From contig PLXC01000159.1 of assembly GCA_003151275.1 (NCBI GenBank), positions 54,760-118,759 of the forward strand: a DNA stretch of 64,000 nt. Direction: 5' to 3'. The DNA comes from Candidatus Melainabacteria bacterium. GTDB taxonomy: Bacteria > Cyanobacteriota > Vampirovibrionia > Obscuribacterales > Obscuribacteraceae. The translations under genes and the position numbers were made by a program. A model generated the notes under the pieces. That model ran no database searches, was not told the origin of the DNA, and was given only the letters and a program-made list of their open reading frames with translations. Positions 35,558 through 46,085 of this stretch are shown piece by piece. The number at the start of each line of letters is the position of its first letter. Within the stretch, counting starts at the first letter, position 1.

Positions 35558-35685
35558 TCTTGAGAAAGTTTAAAAAGATGTGAAGTGGTCGAAGTTGTTG
35601 CCGAATGTTCATGTGACTTTTCGGTGCCGCCAAGGATGTTAGTGCTCCCAGGTATAATTGGCAGCCGGATTCTCTTGGTGAACAG

Positions 35686-36966
35686 ATGGGCAGAGTTGTA
35701 GTTGGCATGATAGGGCTGGGAACGGTCGGCACAGGTGTTGTGCGCCTCCTTGAGCAACAACGTCACTTGACGTTGAAGAAAGTAGCAGTTAAAGAACTGC
35801 AGAAAGAGCGGGCAGTTCGTCCGACATGTCCTGTAACGACGGATGTTTCTGAGGTCATTGACGACCCTGAAATCGAGATTTTGATCGAGGTGATGGGCGG
35901 TGAGCAGCCCGCGCTGGATTACATCAAACGAGCAATAGAAAAGAGAAAGCACATTGTCACAGCCAATAAAGAAGTGCTCGCCAAACATGGACCTGAGTTA
36001 TTCCAAATGGCTAAGCAAAAAGGTGTGGCCATCTTTTTCGAGGCGTCCGTTGCAGGCGGCGTGCCTCTGATTTCGACGATCAGCAAAGGGCTGGAAGCGA
36101 ACAAATTCTCCTGTGTCACCGGAATTTTAAACGGCACAACCAATTTCATTCTTTCAAAAATGGAAGAAGATAAAGAGAGCTACGCTGGAGCGCTTGAGAA
36201 AGCACAATCACTTGGATTCGCGGAATCCGACCCAACAAACGATGTTGACGGATACGACGTCGCTTACAAGCTTTCAATTTTGTCGGCGCTTTCATATCAA
36301 CGATTTGCAAAACCCGGCGAGATTTACCGTGAAGGAATTCGCAACGTCTCTTCAGAAGACATAGCTCAAGCGCAAGAATTTGGCTACCGGATCAAGCTCG
36401 TTGGCAGCACGCGTCGAGCCGATGGCGGAAAAATTGACGTGCGCGTCCATCCAATGATGGTTCCCCTCAACCACCCGCTAGCGTCAGTCTCGGGGTCGAA
36501 CAATGGCATTCTAGTTTCCGGCGATGCTGTCGGCGAAATCGTTATGGTCGGTCCAGGCGCCGGACAAATGCCCACAGCGTCCGCAATCGTGGGCGATACC
36601 ATCAACCTGGCGAGCGCCTTGCAATTGCCTGATTTCGCGTCATACTTCCAGCCTGAAATTGAACCGGAGTGGGCAACCACGGCGGACCCTGGGGAATGGA
36701 GTTGTCCTTATTATTTGCGATTCGCTGTGCATGATACCCCCGGTGTCATCGGGCGCATCGGCACCATATTCGGTGCGCATAAAATCAGCATTCAAAGCAT
36801 CTTCCAACGAGGCGTTGAAGAATCAGGAGCACGCATCGTCATCTTCACGCACGAAGTAAAGAATTCTCAAATGGAGAGCGCGCTTGCAGAACTCAAAGAA
36901 TGCGACTTCTTACGCGAGCTCGAAAGTCGCATTCGAATTTTCCAAACGGCAGGTCGCAATGGCTAA
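35686..36966 (+). CDS. hom: Homoserine dehydrogenase
   Basis: Reduces aspartate semialdehyde to homoserine with NAD(P)H. The 426 aa show the Rossmann start [16 protein letters not shown], the catalytic-domain features [36 protein letters not shown] and [15 protein letters not shown], and a C-terminal ACT domain (about 345-420, [18 protein letters not shown]) for feedback control by threonine. It is the first gene of hom-thrC-thrB-lysC. Its stop lies inside the thrC start region with an 8-bp overlap. Confidence 0.97.
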   Translation: MGRVVVGMIGLGTVGTGVVRLLEQQRHLTLKKVAVKELQKERAVRPTCPVTTDVSEVIDDPEIEILIEVMGGEQPALDYIKRAIEKRKHIVTANKEVLAKHGPELFQMAKQKGVAIFFEASVAGGVPLISTISKGLEANKFSCVTGILNGTTNFILSKMEEDKESYAGALEKAQSLGFAESDPTNDVDGYDVAYKLSILSALSYQRFAKPGEIYREGIRNVSSEDIAQAQEFGYRIKLVGSTRRADGGKIDVRVHPMMVPLNHPLASVSGSNNGILVSGDAVGEIVMVGPGAGQMPTASAIVGDTINLASALQLPDFASYFQPEIEPEWATTADPGEWSCPYYLRFAVHDTPGVIGRIGTIFGAHKISIQSIFQRGVEESGARIVIFTHEVKNSQMESALAELKECDFLRELESRIRIFQTAGRNG

Positions 36967-38023
36967 ACCGATTCCCCTGATTGAAAGATATCGCGAGTTT
37001 CTTCCAATCACAGACGCGACGCCAATTATTTCGCTCGGTGAAGGTGGTACGCCTTTAGTCAAAGCCACCAATCTTCCTAGAGTCTTAGGCGTACCCGATT
37101 TGCAAATCCACTTCAAGCTGGAAGGGCTCAATCCCACTGGCAGCTTTAAGGATAGGGGGATGACGCTCGCCATGTCCAAAGCATTGGAGGCAAAAGCGAC
37201 AGCAGTCATCTGCGCCTCCACGGGAAACACAAGCGCTTCTGCGGCCGCGTTTGCCACCAAAGCTGGATTGCCTTGTTATGTATTGCTGCCGGCTGGACAC
37301 GTGGCTCTCGGTAAGCTGGCACAGGCAATTTTATATGGTGCGAAAATTGTGCCGATCGACGGTAATTTCGACCAGGCACTAGATTTGGTGCGCGAACTGG
37401 CGGAACATTGCCAAATCACGATTGTCAATTCAATTAACCCCTTTCGATTGGAAGGGCAGAAAACAGCCGCTTTAGAAGTAATAGAGCAACTCGAAAGGGC
37501 ACCAGATTTCCTTTTCATTCCCGTCGGCAATGCGGGAAATATCAGCGCGTATTGGCGAGGATTCAAACTTGGTCAATCTTCCGGGCGATCAAATTCACTT
37601 CCTAAAATGTGCGGCTTTGAGGCGTCGGGATCAGCGGCGATAGTGCGTGGCAAGGTCATTGAAAACCCAGAAACAATTGCCACCGCGATCCGCATTGGCA
37701 ATCCCGCCAGCTGGCAAGAGGCTGAACGAGCAGCGTCTGAATCGAACGGGTTAATTGACGAGGTTTCGGACGAGGAGATTCTCGCGGCATATCAATTAAT
37801 TGCCCGGACCGAGGGCATATTTTGTGAACCATCGAGTGCCGCAGGTGTGGCTGGACTGATAAAACACCTAAAAAAGGGCACCGTACCTGGTGACGCGACT
37901 GTAGTATGTGTCCTGACAGGGAATGGTTTGAAAGACCCTGACACCCCACTCAAAGTCAGCAAGTCAGATTTGACGCCGGTGGCGGCGAACTTGAAAAGTT
38001 TGAGGGAGGCGATCGGACTGTGA
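36959..38023 (+). CDS. thrC: Threonine synthase
   Basis: A 354 aa PLP enzyme converting O-phosphohomoserine to threonine. The PLP lysine is Lys64 in [11 protein letters not shown]. The phosphate-binding and Gly-rich parts are [16 protein letters not shown] and [12 protein letters not shown]. The length and compact N-terminus are those of the short, plant-unlike bacterial class. The frame opens earlier at 36884, but the ATG at 36959, with AGG upstream and [16 protein letters not shown], fits the family; the 8-bp overlap with hom indicates coupling. Confidence 0.96.
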   Translation: MAKPIPLIERYREFLPITDATPIISLGEGGTPLVKATNLPRVLGVPDLQIHFKLEGLNPTGSFKDRGMTLAMSKALEAKATAVICASTGNTSASAAAFATKAGLPCYVLLPAGHVALGKLAQAILYGAKIVPIDGNFDQALDLVRELAEHCQITIVNSINPFRLEGQKTAALEVIEQLERAPDFLFIPVGNAGNISAYWRGFKLGQSSGRSNSLPKMCGFEASGSAAIVRGKVIENPETIATAIRIGNPASWQEAERAASESNGLIDEVSDEEILAAYQLIARTEGIFCEPSSAAGVAGLIKHLKKGTVPGDATVVCVLTGNGLKDPDTPLKVSKSDLTPVAANLKSLREAIGL

Positions 38024-38988
38024 TCGCAGTTGCTTCTAATGTTGAATCCAAAATGACTGAATCAATTGAGAAAGAAATAACGGTCAGTGTGCCTGCCAGC
38101 ACAGCAAATCTCGGACCCGGTTTTGATACGCTGGGATTGGCTCTGAGTCTCTATTCGCGCATCAAGTTCACACTGTTGAAATCAAACGATAACGCTGTTC
38201 CACTTATTTCGTTCGGAAATGAAAACAGCCGAGCCCTATCAACTGATAGCACCAACCTCGCCTATCGCATTTTAAAAGAGTTGTGGACCGATAGCGCGGA
38301 AACATTTGCCCGTGTGAGACTAGAGATTACAACGGACATTCCTCTTGGCAGAGGGCTGGGAAGCAGCTCCACAGCCATCCTAGCAGCAGCCTGTGCGGCT
38401 CATGTCTTGAACAATCGACCCGCAGACAAATCCGAATTGCTGATCGAATCTTGTCGCTACGAAGGTCATGCAGACAACTTATCCGCATCGCTGTTTGGTG
38501 GCATGACCGTTTCGAGCACCCATGCCCGTTCCGGCAAAGTTGTCTTTCAAAAACTGGATTGGCCGCATGACTGGAAAACGACAGTGATCGTGCCAACCTA
38601 CGAATTATCAACGACGAAAGCGCGCGCCGTGATGCCCAAAAGCATCCCGATGGCCGATGCAGTCGCGAACGTACAAAATACCGCCATGCTCGTCGCCGCG
38701 ATTACCTGCAAAGATGAACGCCTGGCGCGAGAAGCGATGATCGATACTCTGCACGAACCGTATCGTCTTTCACTCGTGCCCGAGCTTGGGTCAATTCGCA
38801 GACACCTCAGAAATGAGCCAATCATCGGCAGTGTTTTAAGTGGGGCTGGATCCTCAGTGATGCTTATCTACCATAGACGTTACGAGACAGATATCGCCGC
38901 ATCGCTTAAGTCATGGCAATCGACGCAACCCAACCAACCAAGAATCCTCAATTTGGAGGTAGACAATGACGGACTCAAAACCTATTAA
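38020..38988 (+). CDS. thrB: Homoserine kinase
   Basis: A 322 aa GHMP kinase phosphorylating homoserine with ATP. Visible are [20 protein letters not shown] near the start, the ATP loop [17 protein letters not shown], and the C-terminal [14 protein letters not shown]. The start GTG 38020 overlaps the thrC stop (GTGA) with GAGG about 10 bases upstream; an ATG at 38053 is a possible alternative and would give a more usual N-terminus. The 3' end overlaps lysC by 23 bp. Confidence 0.95.
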   Translation: MIAVASNVESKMTESIEKEITVSVPASTANLGPGFDTLGLALSLYSRIKFTLLKSNDNAVPLISFGNENSRALSTDSTNLAYRILKELWTDSAETFARVRLEITTDIPLGRGLGSSSTAILAAACAAHVLNNRPADKSELLIESCRYEGHADNLSASLFGGMTVSSTHARSGKVVFQKLDWPHDWKTTVIVPTYELSTTKARAVMPKSIPMADAVANVQNTAMLVAAITCKDERLAREAMIDTLHEPYRLSLVPELGSIRRHLRNEPIIGSVLSGAGSSVMLIYHRRYETDIAASLKSWQSTQPNQPRILNLEVDNDGLKTY

Positions 38989-40261
38989 TGGTCCCTCAAT
39001 TAAGATAATAGCTGGCTCGGACAAGATCATCCGTCGCGTTAGCAAATTGATCAGTGTGGTGAAATTTGGTGGCTCCTCGGTAAAGAACATTGGTCGCATT
39101 CAGCATGTCGCTGAAATTGTCAAAACCAGAATGCAAGACGGACCAGTTCTGGTCGTGGTTTCAGCCATGGGTGATACCACAGATTATCTCGTCAAGCTAG
39201 CCCATCAAGCTTCAGTCAAACCAGACCAGCGCGAGCTGGATCATCTGCTTGCCACAGGCGAACAAATTTCCATCACGCTTCTGGCAATGGTTTTACGGAA
39301 CATGAATATCAAGGCTAGCTCCTACACCGCCAGTCAGGTAGGAATTTTTACCGAGAACGTACACAACAAAGCGCGCATTGTAGACATCAGAAAACAAACG
39401 TTGTTGGACTCTTTTCGAGACAATGAAGTGATCGTGGTGGCAGGCTTTCAAGGCGTCACTACAGGCGGTGACGTAACAACACTTGGGCGAGGCGGCTCCG
39501 ACACGACAGCAGTGGCGCTGGCTGCGGCGCTTGGACTGGCTGAGTGCGACATTTACACGGATGTGGACGGAATATATACGGCAGATCCTAGGGTGATCCC
39601 ACAAGCAAAATTGCTGGAACGAATTTCTTATGACGAGGTCGTGGAGATGGCTCGCTTGGGCGCACAGGTCATTCATCCTCGAGCCGTTGAGCTGGCACGG
39701 CAATACGAGATCAAGCTGAGGATTAGAAATACTTTTAAACCCGAACACAGCGGTACTGTAATTGATGGAGGAGAGGACATGGAGGTTTATCGCACAGTAA
39801 GCGGTGTGGCGGTGGATAAAGATCAATCCAGTGTTTGTATCATGGATGTGCCGGACGTGCCGGGAATAGCCGGCGAAATCATGCAAGCGTTAGCGGACAA
39901 GAACATAGTCATCGATATGATCATGCAAGCGCTGTATCCCACAGCTGGTCTCAACAATATGACCTTCACAGTAAACTCCTCCGACCTTGATGAAACAATC
40001 GATGCCCTGGAGAAAATGACAGGAAGACTCGGAGCAAAGGGAGTTATCTTTGATTCCGACATAGCCAAAGTCAGCCTGATTGGGTCTGGAATGGCTGGTC
40101 AACCTGCTGTGGCAGCAAAACTATTTACGGTTCTTGGTAAAAACAAAATCAATATCAAAATGATCTCGGGCAGCGAGAAAAAGCTCACCTGCGTTGTTGC
40201 CGCTAGTCAAGCCGATGCCGCAGCAAGAGTGATCCACGACGCGTTCGGACTCGGCGACTGA
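38966..40261 (+). CDS. lysC: Aspartokinase
   Basis: A 431 aa enzyme for the first step of the aspartate pathway. The kinase domain has VVKFGGSSVKNI (Lys33), SAMGDTTDYLVKLA, the substrate motif VVAGFQGVTTGGDVTTLGRG, and YTDVDGIYTADPRV. Two C-terminal ACT domains follow (about 275-340 and 350-431), including SGMAGQPAVAAKLF and MISGSEKKLTCVV, which bind lysine and/or threonine as inhibitors. The ~30 residue N-terminal extension is unusual, but GGAGGT sits 5 bases ahead of ATG 38966 and supports it. The four-gene order supplies threonine from aspartate apart from asd. Confidence 0.96.
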   Translation: MTDSKPINGPSIKIIAGSDKIIRRVSKLISVVKFGGSSVKNIGRIQHVAEIVKTRMQDGPVLVVVSAMGDTTDYLVKLAHQASVKPDQRELDHLLATGEQISITLLAMVLRNMNIKASSYTASQVGIFTENVHNKARIVDIRKQTLLDSFRDNEVIVVAGFQGVTTGGDVTTLGRGGSDTTAVALAAALGLAECDIYTDVDGIYTADPRVIPQAKLLERISYDEVVEMARLGAQVIHPRAVELARQYEIKLRIRNTFKPEHSGTVIDGGEDMEVYRTVSGVAVDKDQSSVCIMDVPDVPGIAGEIMQALADKNIVIDMIMQALYPTAGLNNMTFTVNSSDLDETIDALEKMTGRLGAKGVIFDSDIAKVSLIGSGMAGQPAVAAKLFTVLGKNKINIKMISGSEKKLTCVVAASQADAAARVIHDAFGLGD

Positions 40262-40393
40262 CAGGAATCCAGACTCATCAACGAGGAAAAAGGCATGGCA
40301 CTCATCAAGTAGCAAAGGCGCTCAGAGTCGACTAAGACAGGTGTTCTCTGACTGAATGAGAAGTGTTCAATGAGAGGTGTTCTCAGGGACTGA

Positions 40394-41182
40394 ATGGAAT
40401 ACTTAGGAATAGGTCTATTCTTCTTCATTGTGTCGGCAAGTCTAGCCGCATGGCTCTTTGCAGAGTTAAACGTGCTCTCTAGACACGTCGTAACTATATC
40501 GACACAGCAACAAGACATCACCGGTTCTTGGGAAGCCAACGCAGGAAGTAAAAACTTTCGTTTGTTGATTTATCACAAAGGCAATTATTTTGGCGTACTG
40601 ATGGACGGTGTCGATAGTTGGCCGGTCAAGTTCACCTACACGGCACCAATAATCCGCTTCGAGACGAAATTCGACGGCTGGCAATACGATTTCGAAGGAA
40701 CGGTTACACGTGATGGAAAGAGAATCGATGGCACTTTCTCAGACTCAGGGGAAATTACTTATTGGTACGCCAAACGCTCGAACCTCCCGATTGAACCGAT
40801 AAGCGAGCAACAACAAGCTGTTCAACTAGTGCATACTGGTCTTGAAAATGTGCTTCAAAATCTGTTGTTCACAACTCAACAAAGCTCGCATGCTTCCATA
40901 AACGACTTGCTCACTTCAACTTCTCAGGCATCCGATCAAACATTGCAGTTGAGCAGTGCCAGTGGTGCCAGTAGCGCCACTGATGTATTCGGCAGCACAG
41001 GCGAAAACACTCAATATGAGCAGATGTTAAATGACAATACAATCAACTTTGAGCCGACCACGGATCCCGTGAGCATTCCCGCTTTAACAAAGAATAGTGC
41101 ATCCGTTAAAATGTGCCCTAAGTGCAATGCACCATGGGATGATTCTTTTAGTTTTTGCTTGAAATGCAGTCACTCGAACTAA
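40394..41182 (+). CDS. Membrane-anchored protein with C-terminal zinc ribbon
   Basis: 262 aa: N-terminal TM helix (LGIGLFFFIVSASLAAWLF), a beta-rich domain (45-130, ITGSWEANAG...GTFSDSGEITYWYA) of lipocalin- or DUF-like type, a Ser/Thr/Gln-rich linker and a C-terminal zinc ribbon with CPKC (residues 242-245) and CLKC (256-259). Unknown function; the ribbon suggests protein or nucleic-acid contact. The 5' region contains a direct repeat of GGTGTTCTC about 36 bases apart. It is not closely linked to a neighbour. Confidence 0.75.
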   Translation: MEYLGIGLFFFIVSASLAAWLFAELNVLSRHVVTISTQQQDITGSWEANAGSKNFRLLIYHKGNYFGVLMDGVDSWPVKFTYTAPIIRFETKFDGWQYDFEGTVTRDGKRIDGTFSDSGEITYWYAKRSNLPIEPISEQQQAVQLVHTGLENVLQNLLFTTQQSSHASINDLLTSTSQASDQTLQLSSASGASSATDVFGSTGENTQYEQMLNDNTINFEPTTDPVSIPALTKNSASVKMCPKCNAPWDDSFSFCLKCSHSN

Positions 41183-41261
41183 GTCCCTCGGAGCGCGCGC
41201 GTTACATCACAGTCCCCCAATAAGACCAAGATCTAATCCCTTCACATTCAAATAGAGAGTC

Positions 41262-42926
41262 ATGAAAATAAGTCCCTATGCTGGAAAACTCGCGGAAGAA
41301 TCGATGCTCGTAAACGTGCCTAAACTTGTCACGGCTTACTACACTGAGCAGCCGGATCCTTCTGTTCGTGAACAACGTGTTGCATTCGGCACCTCTGGGC
41401 ATCGCGGTTCCGCCTTCGACAGGGCTTTCAATGAGAATCACATTCTCGCTATTAGCCAAGCTATTTGCCTGTACCGTTCGTTGAACAAGATCGACGGACC
41501 GCTGTTTCTCGGCATCGACACACACGCACTTTCTGTGCCAGCTTTTGCCAGTGCACTCGAGGTGCTGGCGGCAAACGGCGTGGATGTAATGATCGCGCAG
41601 GGGGATGAATACACGCCAACTCCTGTCGTCTCACATGCGATTCTCACCTATAACAAAGATCGTACTACGGGGCTTGCGGACGGTATTGTGATCACGCCCT
41701 CACACAACCCTCCGCACGATGGGGGCTTCAAATATGATCCACCCAACGGTGGTCCAGCAGAATCTGCCATTACCGGATGGATTGAGGCAAAAGCTAACGA
41801 ACTGCTCGAGAACAAGCTTGTCGATGTGAAAAGAATTCCTTTCGAACGAGCGTTGCGCTCCTCCACAACCCATCAACACGACTACTGCACTGCTTACATA
41901 AACGACCTCGCGAATGTGATCGACATGGACGTCATTCGAGAATCAAAAATAAGTATGGGAGTGGATCCCCTGGGCGGTGCTGGTGTCTTATATTGGGGAC
42001 GAATTGCCGAGCTTTACGGTTTAAATCTGACCGTCGTAAATCAGTCTGTCGACCCCACTTTCCGATTTATGACTGTTGATTGGGATGGTCAAATTCGCAT
42101 GGATCCATCCTCTGTGTACGCAATGGAAAGACTGATTGCAATTAAAGATAAATACGAGATTGCCTTTGCCTGCGATACGGATCATGATCGGCACGGTATT
42201 GTCACCAAAAGTGCTGGACTGCTGCCGCCCAACCACTATCTTACTGTAGCTATCTTCTATCTCTTTCAGAACCGCCCGCAGTGGCGCGACGGAGCAAGTG
42301 TAGGCAAGACTGTGGTGAGCAGTCAAATGATCGATCGCGTCACAGCAAAGATCGGTCGAAAGCTATACGAAGTGCCTGTAGGTTTTAAGTGGTTCGTTGA
42401 TGGATTGCTCGACGGATCGCTTGGTTTCGGCGGAGAAGAAAGTGCAGGCGCTTCCTTTCTGCGTCGCAATGGCACGCCGTGGACGACGGACAAAGACGGC
42501 ATAGTGCCTGCGTTACTGGCGGCTGAGATCACGGCGCGAATGAAGCGAGATCCCGGCGTAATTTATCGCGAGCTTACAGACGAACTGGGCGAGCCGGTTT
42601 ATGACCGCGTTGAGGCACCGGCCAATACAGACCAAAAGGAAATATTGGCAAAGCTGTCGCCGCAACAAGTTAAATCTACCGACTTAGCTGGCGAGAAAAT
42701 CGAACGCATTCTCACTCGCGCACCGGGCAACGATGCTGCTATCGGAGGCTTAAAAGTAGTGACAAAAAGTGGATGGTTCGCGGCACGTCCATCAGGAATT
42801 GAAAGCATTTACAAAATCTACGGTGAAAGTTTCCGAGGAGCCGATCACCTGCGACAAATCTTGGAGGAAGCTCAGGCAATGGTCGACTCTACATTGGCTG
42901 CGACACCCACTGGAAGTAAAAAATAA
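41262..42926 (+). CDS. pgm: Phosphoglucomutase (alpha-D-glucose phosphate specific)
   Basis: A 554 aa member of the alpha-D-phosphohexomutase superfamily interconverting glucose-1-P and glucose-6-P. Visible are VAFGTSGHRGSAFDRAFNEN, the phosphoserine loop ITPSHNPPHDGGFKYDPPNG (Ser147), the metal loop FACDTDHDRHGI, the sugar-binding GGEESAG, and the C-terminal phosphate-binding RPSGIESIYKIYGESF. The length and motif spelling match the Pgm, not ManB/GlmM, branch. It is likely monocistronic. Confidence 0.97.
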   Translation: MKISPYAGKLAEESMLVNVPKLVTAYYTEQPDPSVREQRVAFGTSGHRGSAFDRAFNENHILAISQAICLYRSLNKIDGPLFLGIDTHALSVPAFASALEVLAANGVDVMIAQGDEYTPTPVVSHAILTYNKDRTTGLADGIVITPSHNPPHDGGFKYDPPNGGPAESAITGWIEAKANELLENKLVDVKRIPFERALRSSTTHQHDYCTAYINDLANVIDMDVIRESKISMGVDPLGGAGVLYWGRIAELYGLNLTVVNQSVDPTFRFMTVDWDGQIRMDPSSVYAMERLIAIKDKYEIAFACDTDHDRHGIVTKSAGLLPPNHYLTVAIFYLFQNRPQWRDGASVGKTVVSSQMIDRVTAKIGRKLYEVPVGFKWFVDGLLDGSLGFGGEESAGASFLRRNGTPWTTDKDGIVPALLAAEITARMKRDPGVIYRELTDELGEPVYDRVEAPANTDQKEILAKLSPQQVKSTDLAGEKIERILTRAPGNDAAIGGLKVVTKSGWFAARPSGIESIYKIYGESFRGADHLRQILEEAQAMVDSTLAATPTGSKK

Positions 42927-42965
42927 TCACCGGTATATTTCCACTAGTCACCACTACCTGTGGTG

Positions 42966-43901
42966 CTACTGCACTGGCTCGCTCAACATGTATCGCCAAA
43001 CCGGCAGACAAACAGGCAGTTCCGCATTAAATACTGAGCCGTGGTAAAGGTTCGGGTTTGAACCATTGATTGGAACGTCGGTGAACAGAACATGTGCATG
43101 GTTGTAATTTAAGGTGTTATCAACCATGGTTACGCCGAGGTTCGTCAGACCAATCTGCTGGAGAATCTCTACCTCCCTGGCGTACGGACCCTTTGGATCC
43201 TTCACATGATTGAAAGCGAAATATCTGTCTAACGGCGTTCGTGTGTCTGAGTCAAATCCTTTCGCCGGACGCTTAAAATAAAAGCTGTAATCTTTCGGAG
43301 AACCGAAAGCGATCACTCGAGCCACTTTGTGAAATTTGGAAATCACATATGCATGTCCGCCGCCTTGAGAGTGTCCGCTTATGGCTATCTTTTGCCAATC
43401 TATCTTTTTGTCCTTTTCCAGGTACTGCTCCCAACCGGAATGTGGTTGTTTTACAGTCAAATAGATGAGTAGTTTCGTCAGTCGGTTCTCGATGGAGTCA
43501 GCCTCGCTAATGCGCATGTCCCCATAATTGCCACCCTGAATTAGTGCCAATCTAAAAGTCATATGCGCATCTGGATCATCACTCTTGGAACACACGACTT
43601 GTGCCGCAACATCATCTGGATACATCAAAGAGATGACATGATATCCAAGCGCCGCTGCTGTCTCGGCAAAAGGAAATCGTTCGCGTGGTTTTCCAAATGT
43701 GCCGGGCAAGAATACTAGTAGTTGTTTGCGTGGAGACGTCGTCGGCAGCCAACTCATATGCGGATCATTAAACGATGTGATCCGAGCATCTGTCTCGCTG
43801 GGGGTGGTTGAGGTCGCGCTACCTGGCGCTTGGGCTCTTGATGGCGTCAGGAGCAGCAAGAGCAAAAGTGTGGTTAATAACAAGCCTTTAAGAGGATGCA
43901 T
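42966..43901 (-). CDS. Secreted alpha/beta hydrolase
   Basis: 311 aa with a leucine-rich signal peptide (LLLTTLLLLLLLTPSRAQA). An oxyanion strand LLVFLPGTFGKP, the nucleophile elbow ISGHSQGGGHAY and the late His in NYNHAHVLFTD support a serine hydrolase. The substrate is unknown; BAAT-like or cutinase-like esterases share the pattern. It lies opposite pgm with a 39-bp gap. Confidence 0.85.
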   Translation of the reverse strand: MHPLKGLLLTTLLLLLLLTPSRAQAPGSATSTTPSETDARITSFNDPHMSWLPTTSPRKQLLVFLPGTFGKPRERFPFAETAAALGYHVISLMYPDDVAAQVVCSKSDDPDAHMTFRLALIQGGNYGDMRISEADSIENRLTKLLIYLTVKQPHSGWEQYLEKDKKIDWQKIAISGHSQGGGHAYVISKFHKVARVIAFGSPKDYSFYFKRPAKGFDSDTRTPLDRYFAFNHVKDPKGPYAREVEILQQIGLTNLGVTMVDNTLNYNHAHVLFTDVPINGSNPNLYHGSVFNAELPVCLPVWRYMLSEPVQ

Positions 43902-44032
43902 GATATTAGTACATACCTTAGGTTGACCATTATGTGCAAGTAAGCGTGGAAATTATCCTCCCTGTTGAGCGACCGGGTCGCCATAAAAGTGGTACAACAG
44001 CATGATTGAACAAATGTCGAATGGAGGCATAG

Positions 44033-44359
44033 ATGAAATCACTTAAGGAAGTTCTTCCAGATCCAAAGAAGGTTGTCGATTTGGAGCCAGAGGAGCTTGG
44101 AAAGCACGTTCTGCATGTCTTGCATAGTGGCAACGGAACCGAAATCAAACGATCAGAGATCGCCAAAGACATGGCGTCTAGCTATCACAAGGACTTTCAT
44201 CATGAAGTTGCACATGCCGTCGAAGAAGCTCTTGGCTGGCTTGCTCAGCAATGTTTGATGGGTGCAAGCCCATACGATCAAGACTTGATTTTTCTCACCC
44301 GTCGGGGCAAAAAAGTGGCCGGCGACTATCAAGAAGAGCATCCTGTAGACATAGAATAA
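44033..44359 (+). CDS. Small hypothetical protein with winged-helix-like C-terminus
   Basis: A 108 aa acidic soluble protein opening LPDPKKVVDLEPEELGKHVL, with a likely helix-turn-helix (EIAKDMASSYHKDFHHEVAHAVEEAL) and the strand pair LIFLTRRGKKVA at the end. The layout resembles winged-helix proteins, but there is no family I can name. It sits alone before a 424-base empty stretch. Confidence 0.65.
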   Translation: MKSLKEVLPDPKKVVDLEPEELGKHVLHVLHSGNGTEIKRSEIAKDMASSYHKDFHHEVAHAVEEALGWLAQQCLMGASPYDQDLIFLTRRGKKVAGDYQEEHPVDIE

Positions 44360-44783
44360 CTGCACAGCACCGAATGCAGTATCAGACAAAGAGCGTCGTC
44401 GGGTTATAAGCAGGCAGGATGAGTGAGCTCCATGATTGCTCCACTGTCTTAATTCACACTGACCACTCATCTTTGCCACGGGCTTAACAATTTGCGGACT
44501 CTGATCCGTCGTCGCGACTCGATTCTTTAACGCGGACGATTATCGGCGCGGAGCGAGGCATCTTATTGATTACAACCCATCTACGAAGGGTTGTGTCCAT
44601 TTTAGTTAGGTGCCTGGCGCATGAACACTGGATTCACGAAGCAACAAATAGGTAGATGGGCGCCAGTATTAGGATGCAGCGCAGGAGAGATCTCTTAACA
44701 CGGAGTTAACATAGATAATTGAACTTTTTCGCTTCGGGTTACGTAAGTAAGATCATAACCCCAGAATTGCGCTCACCGTAAAT
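44360..44783. other. Gene-poor intergenic stretch
   Basis: I see no coding signal or RNA motif in these 424 bases. GGGTTA and TAACCC (about 44736-44761) can pair around 14 bases some 20 bases ahead of the next start. There is no promoter of note. Confidence 0.5.
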
Positions 44784-45824
44784 TTGGACCTACCAATTAA
44801 AAGTACTACTCACGAGCTGTCTAGCAAACGACAGATAGCTCAATCCTTTGCGAGCGTATTTCAAATGTTGTGGCTCTCCCGACTACTAAGAAATTTGTGG
44901 GCAAAGAATCAATGCTTAACGGTCCTCATTGTATTCAGTGTCATGTGCTTTTTAATTTCCGTGTTCGGATTGGCTGTTGATTCGCGCCTGATTAATGGTG
45001 AGCACGGTTGGATCAAGCCCATAAAATTCAGCATATCCCTGGCGATTTACGGTCTGACACTGCTGTGGTTTTCCCAATTCCTTACCAAACACCAAACACC
45101 TTTTCGCAGAGTGTGTGTTGGCGCACTTTCGGGAACCGTGGTCGAACTATCTGCGATCATCTTGCAGGTCGTGCGCGGCACATCCAGCCATTTCAATACG
45201 TTAACAACGTTTGACCATGCGGTCTTTTGGGTCACGGCGTTCGCAATTCTTCCGATCGCGTTCGGCACGCTAGCGTTATTTTTTATGCTCTTGCGCGAAG
45301 AAAATCTGCCACCAGTTTTGGGGGCCGCGCTTAAGTGGGGAGTGATCCTCACGGTGCTTGGATGCATACCAGGCGTGCTGATGCTTCTTCCAGCAGCCGT
45401 GCAAGATTTCATTACTCACTCGAAGCAGTTTACAGGGCATTCTGTGGGTATTTCGCAAGGTGGACCAGGCCTGCCATTCTTGGGTTGGAGCACGGTAGCA
45501 GGTGATTTGCGCGTTGCGCATTTCCTCGGCATACATGCACTTCAGATAATGCCGGTTGTTGGCTATCTAGTGATGAAAATCTTTTCGAGACTCTCAACAA
45601 TCAGACAAGAACTATTGGTCGGAAATGTCGGCGTTGCATATTGCGGCGGGATTCTTCTCTTAACGGGCCAGGCTCTGGCCGCTGAGCCTGTCACGACACC
45701 GAGCCACCACACTTTAGCTTACGCGCTGCTCATAGTTCTTTTCAGCCTGACATCATTAGCGTACATCCTGCTCGCGCCACCGCTGGTAGTACCATCCGAA
45801 TGGCAGGAAGCGGAGAGCGCATAA
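44784..45824 (+). CDS. Multi-pass membrane protein of unknown function
   Basis: A 346 aa protein with about eight TM helices, starting with a 30-residue cytoplasmic end. Helices include CLTVLIVFSVMCFLISVFGL, FSISLAIYGLTLLWFSQF, FWVTAFAILPIAFGTLALFF and ALLIVLFSLTSLAYILLA. Conserved-looking polar residues in the loops (HGWIKPIKF, GWSTVAGDLRVAHFLGIHALQIMP) include two His in a membrane segment, as in haem or metal-binding membrane proteins. The start is uncertain: TTG 44784 or ATG 44865, neither with a clear ribosome site. Confidence 0.75.
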   Translation: MDLPIKSTTHELSSKRQIAQSFASVFQMLWLSRLLRNLWAKNQCLTVLIVFSVMCFLISVFGLAVDSRLINGEHGWIKPIKFSISLAIYGLTLLWFSQFLTKHQTPFRRVCVGALSGTVVELSAIILQVVRGTSSHFNTLTTFDHAVFWVTAFAILPIAFGTLALFFMLLREENLPPVLGAALKWGVILTVLGCIPGVLMLLPAAVQDFITHSKQFTGHSVGISQGGPGLPFLGWSTVAGDLRVAHFLGIHALQIMPVVGYLVMKIFSRLSTIRQELLVGNVGVAYCGGILLLTGQALAAEPVTTPSHHTLAYALLIVLFSLTSLAYILLAPPLVVPSEWQEAESA

Positions 45825-46085
45825 AATGCACTTTAATAGCCCAAATCCTATGCTGCCCTGCTTTTTCTGCGCAGCGGGTTCGAGGGCGCTCGCGGCGCTA
45901 AATCTTTCCCTAGCAGTCAATATATGAGGATGGAATCGCCTACTATTTGCGAAGCTAAACCACTGAAGAGCCTGAGTAGGCACCCGCGTAACGGATTATG
46001 GAGAAACCTCAAGAAGGATCAAATCGGTGCACTGTTTTGGTATAAAAATACTTGTACGGCACTCAATCTCGAAGGGATCAAATCG

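Noticed and set aside
35436..35685. Possible threonine-type attenuator leader before hom
   Set aside because: There is no leader peptide rich in Thr or Ile codons; the hairpins here belong to the palindromic repeat family.
40295..40312. Five-codon frame MALIK after lysC with a good ribosome site
   Set aside because: It resembles the start of an aspartokinase, but five codons are too few to support a gene or remnant.
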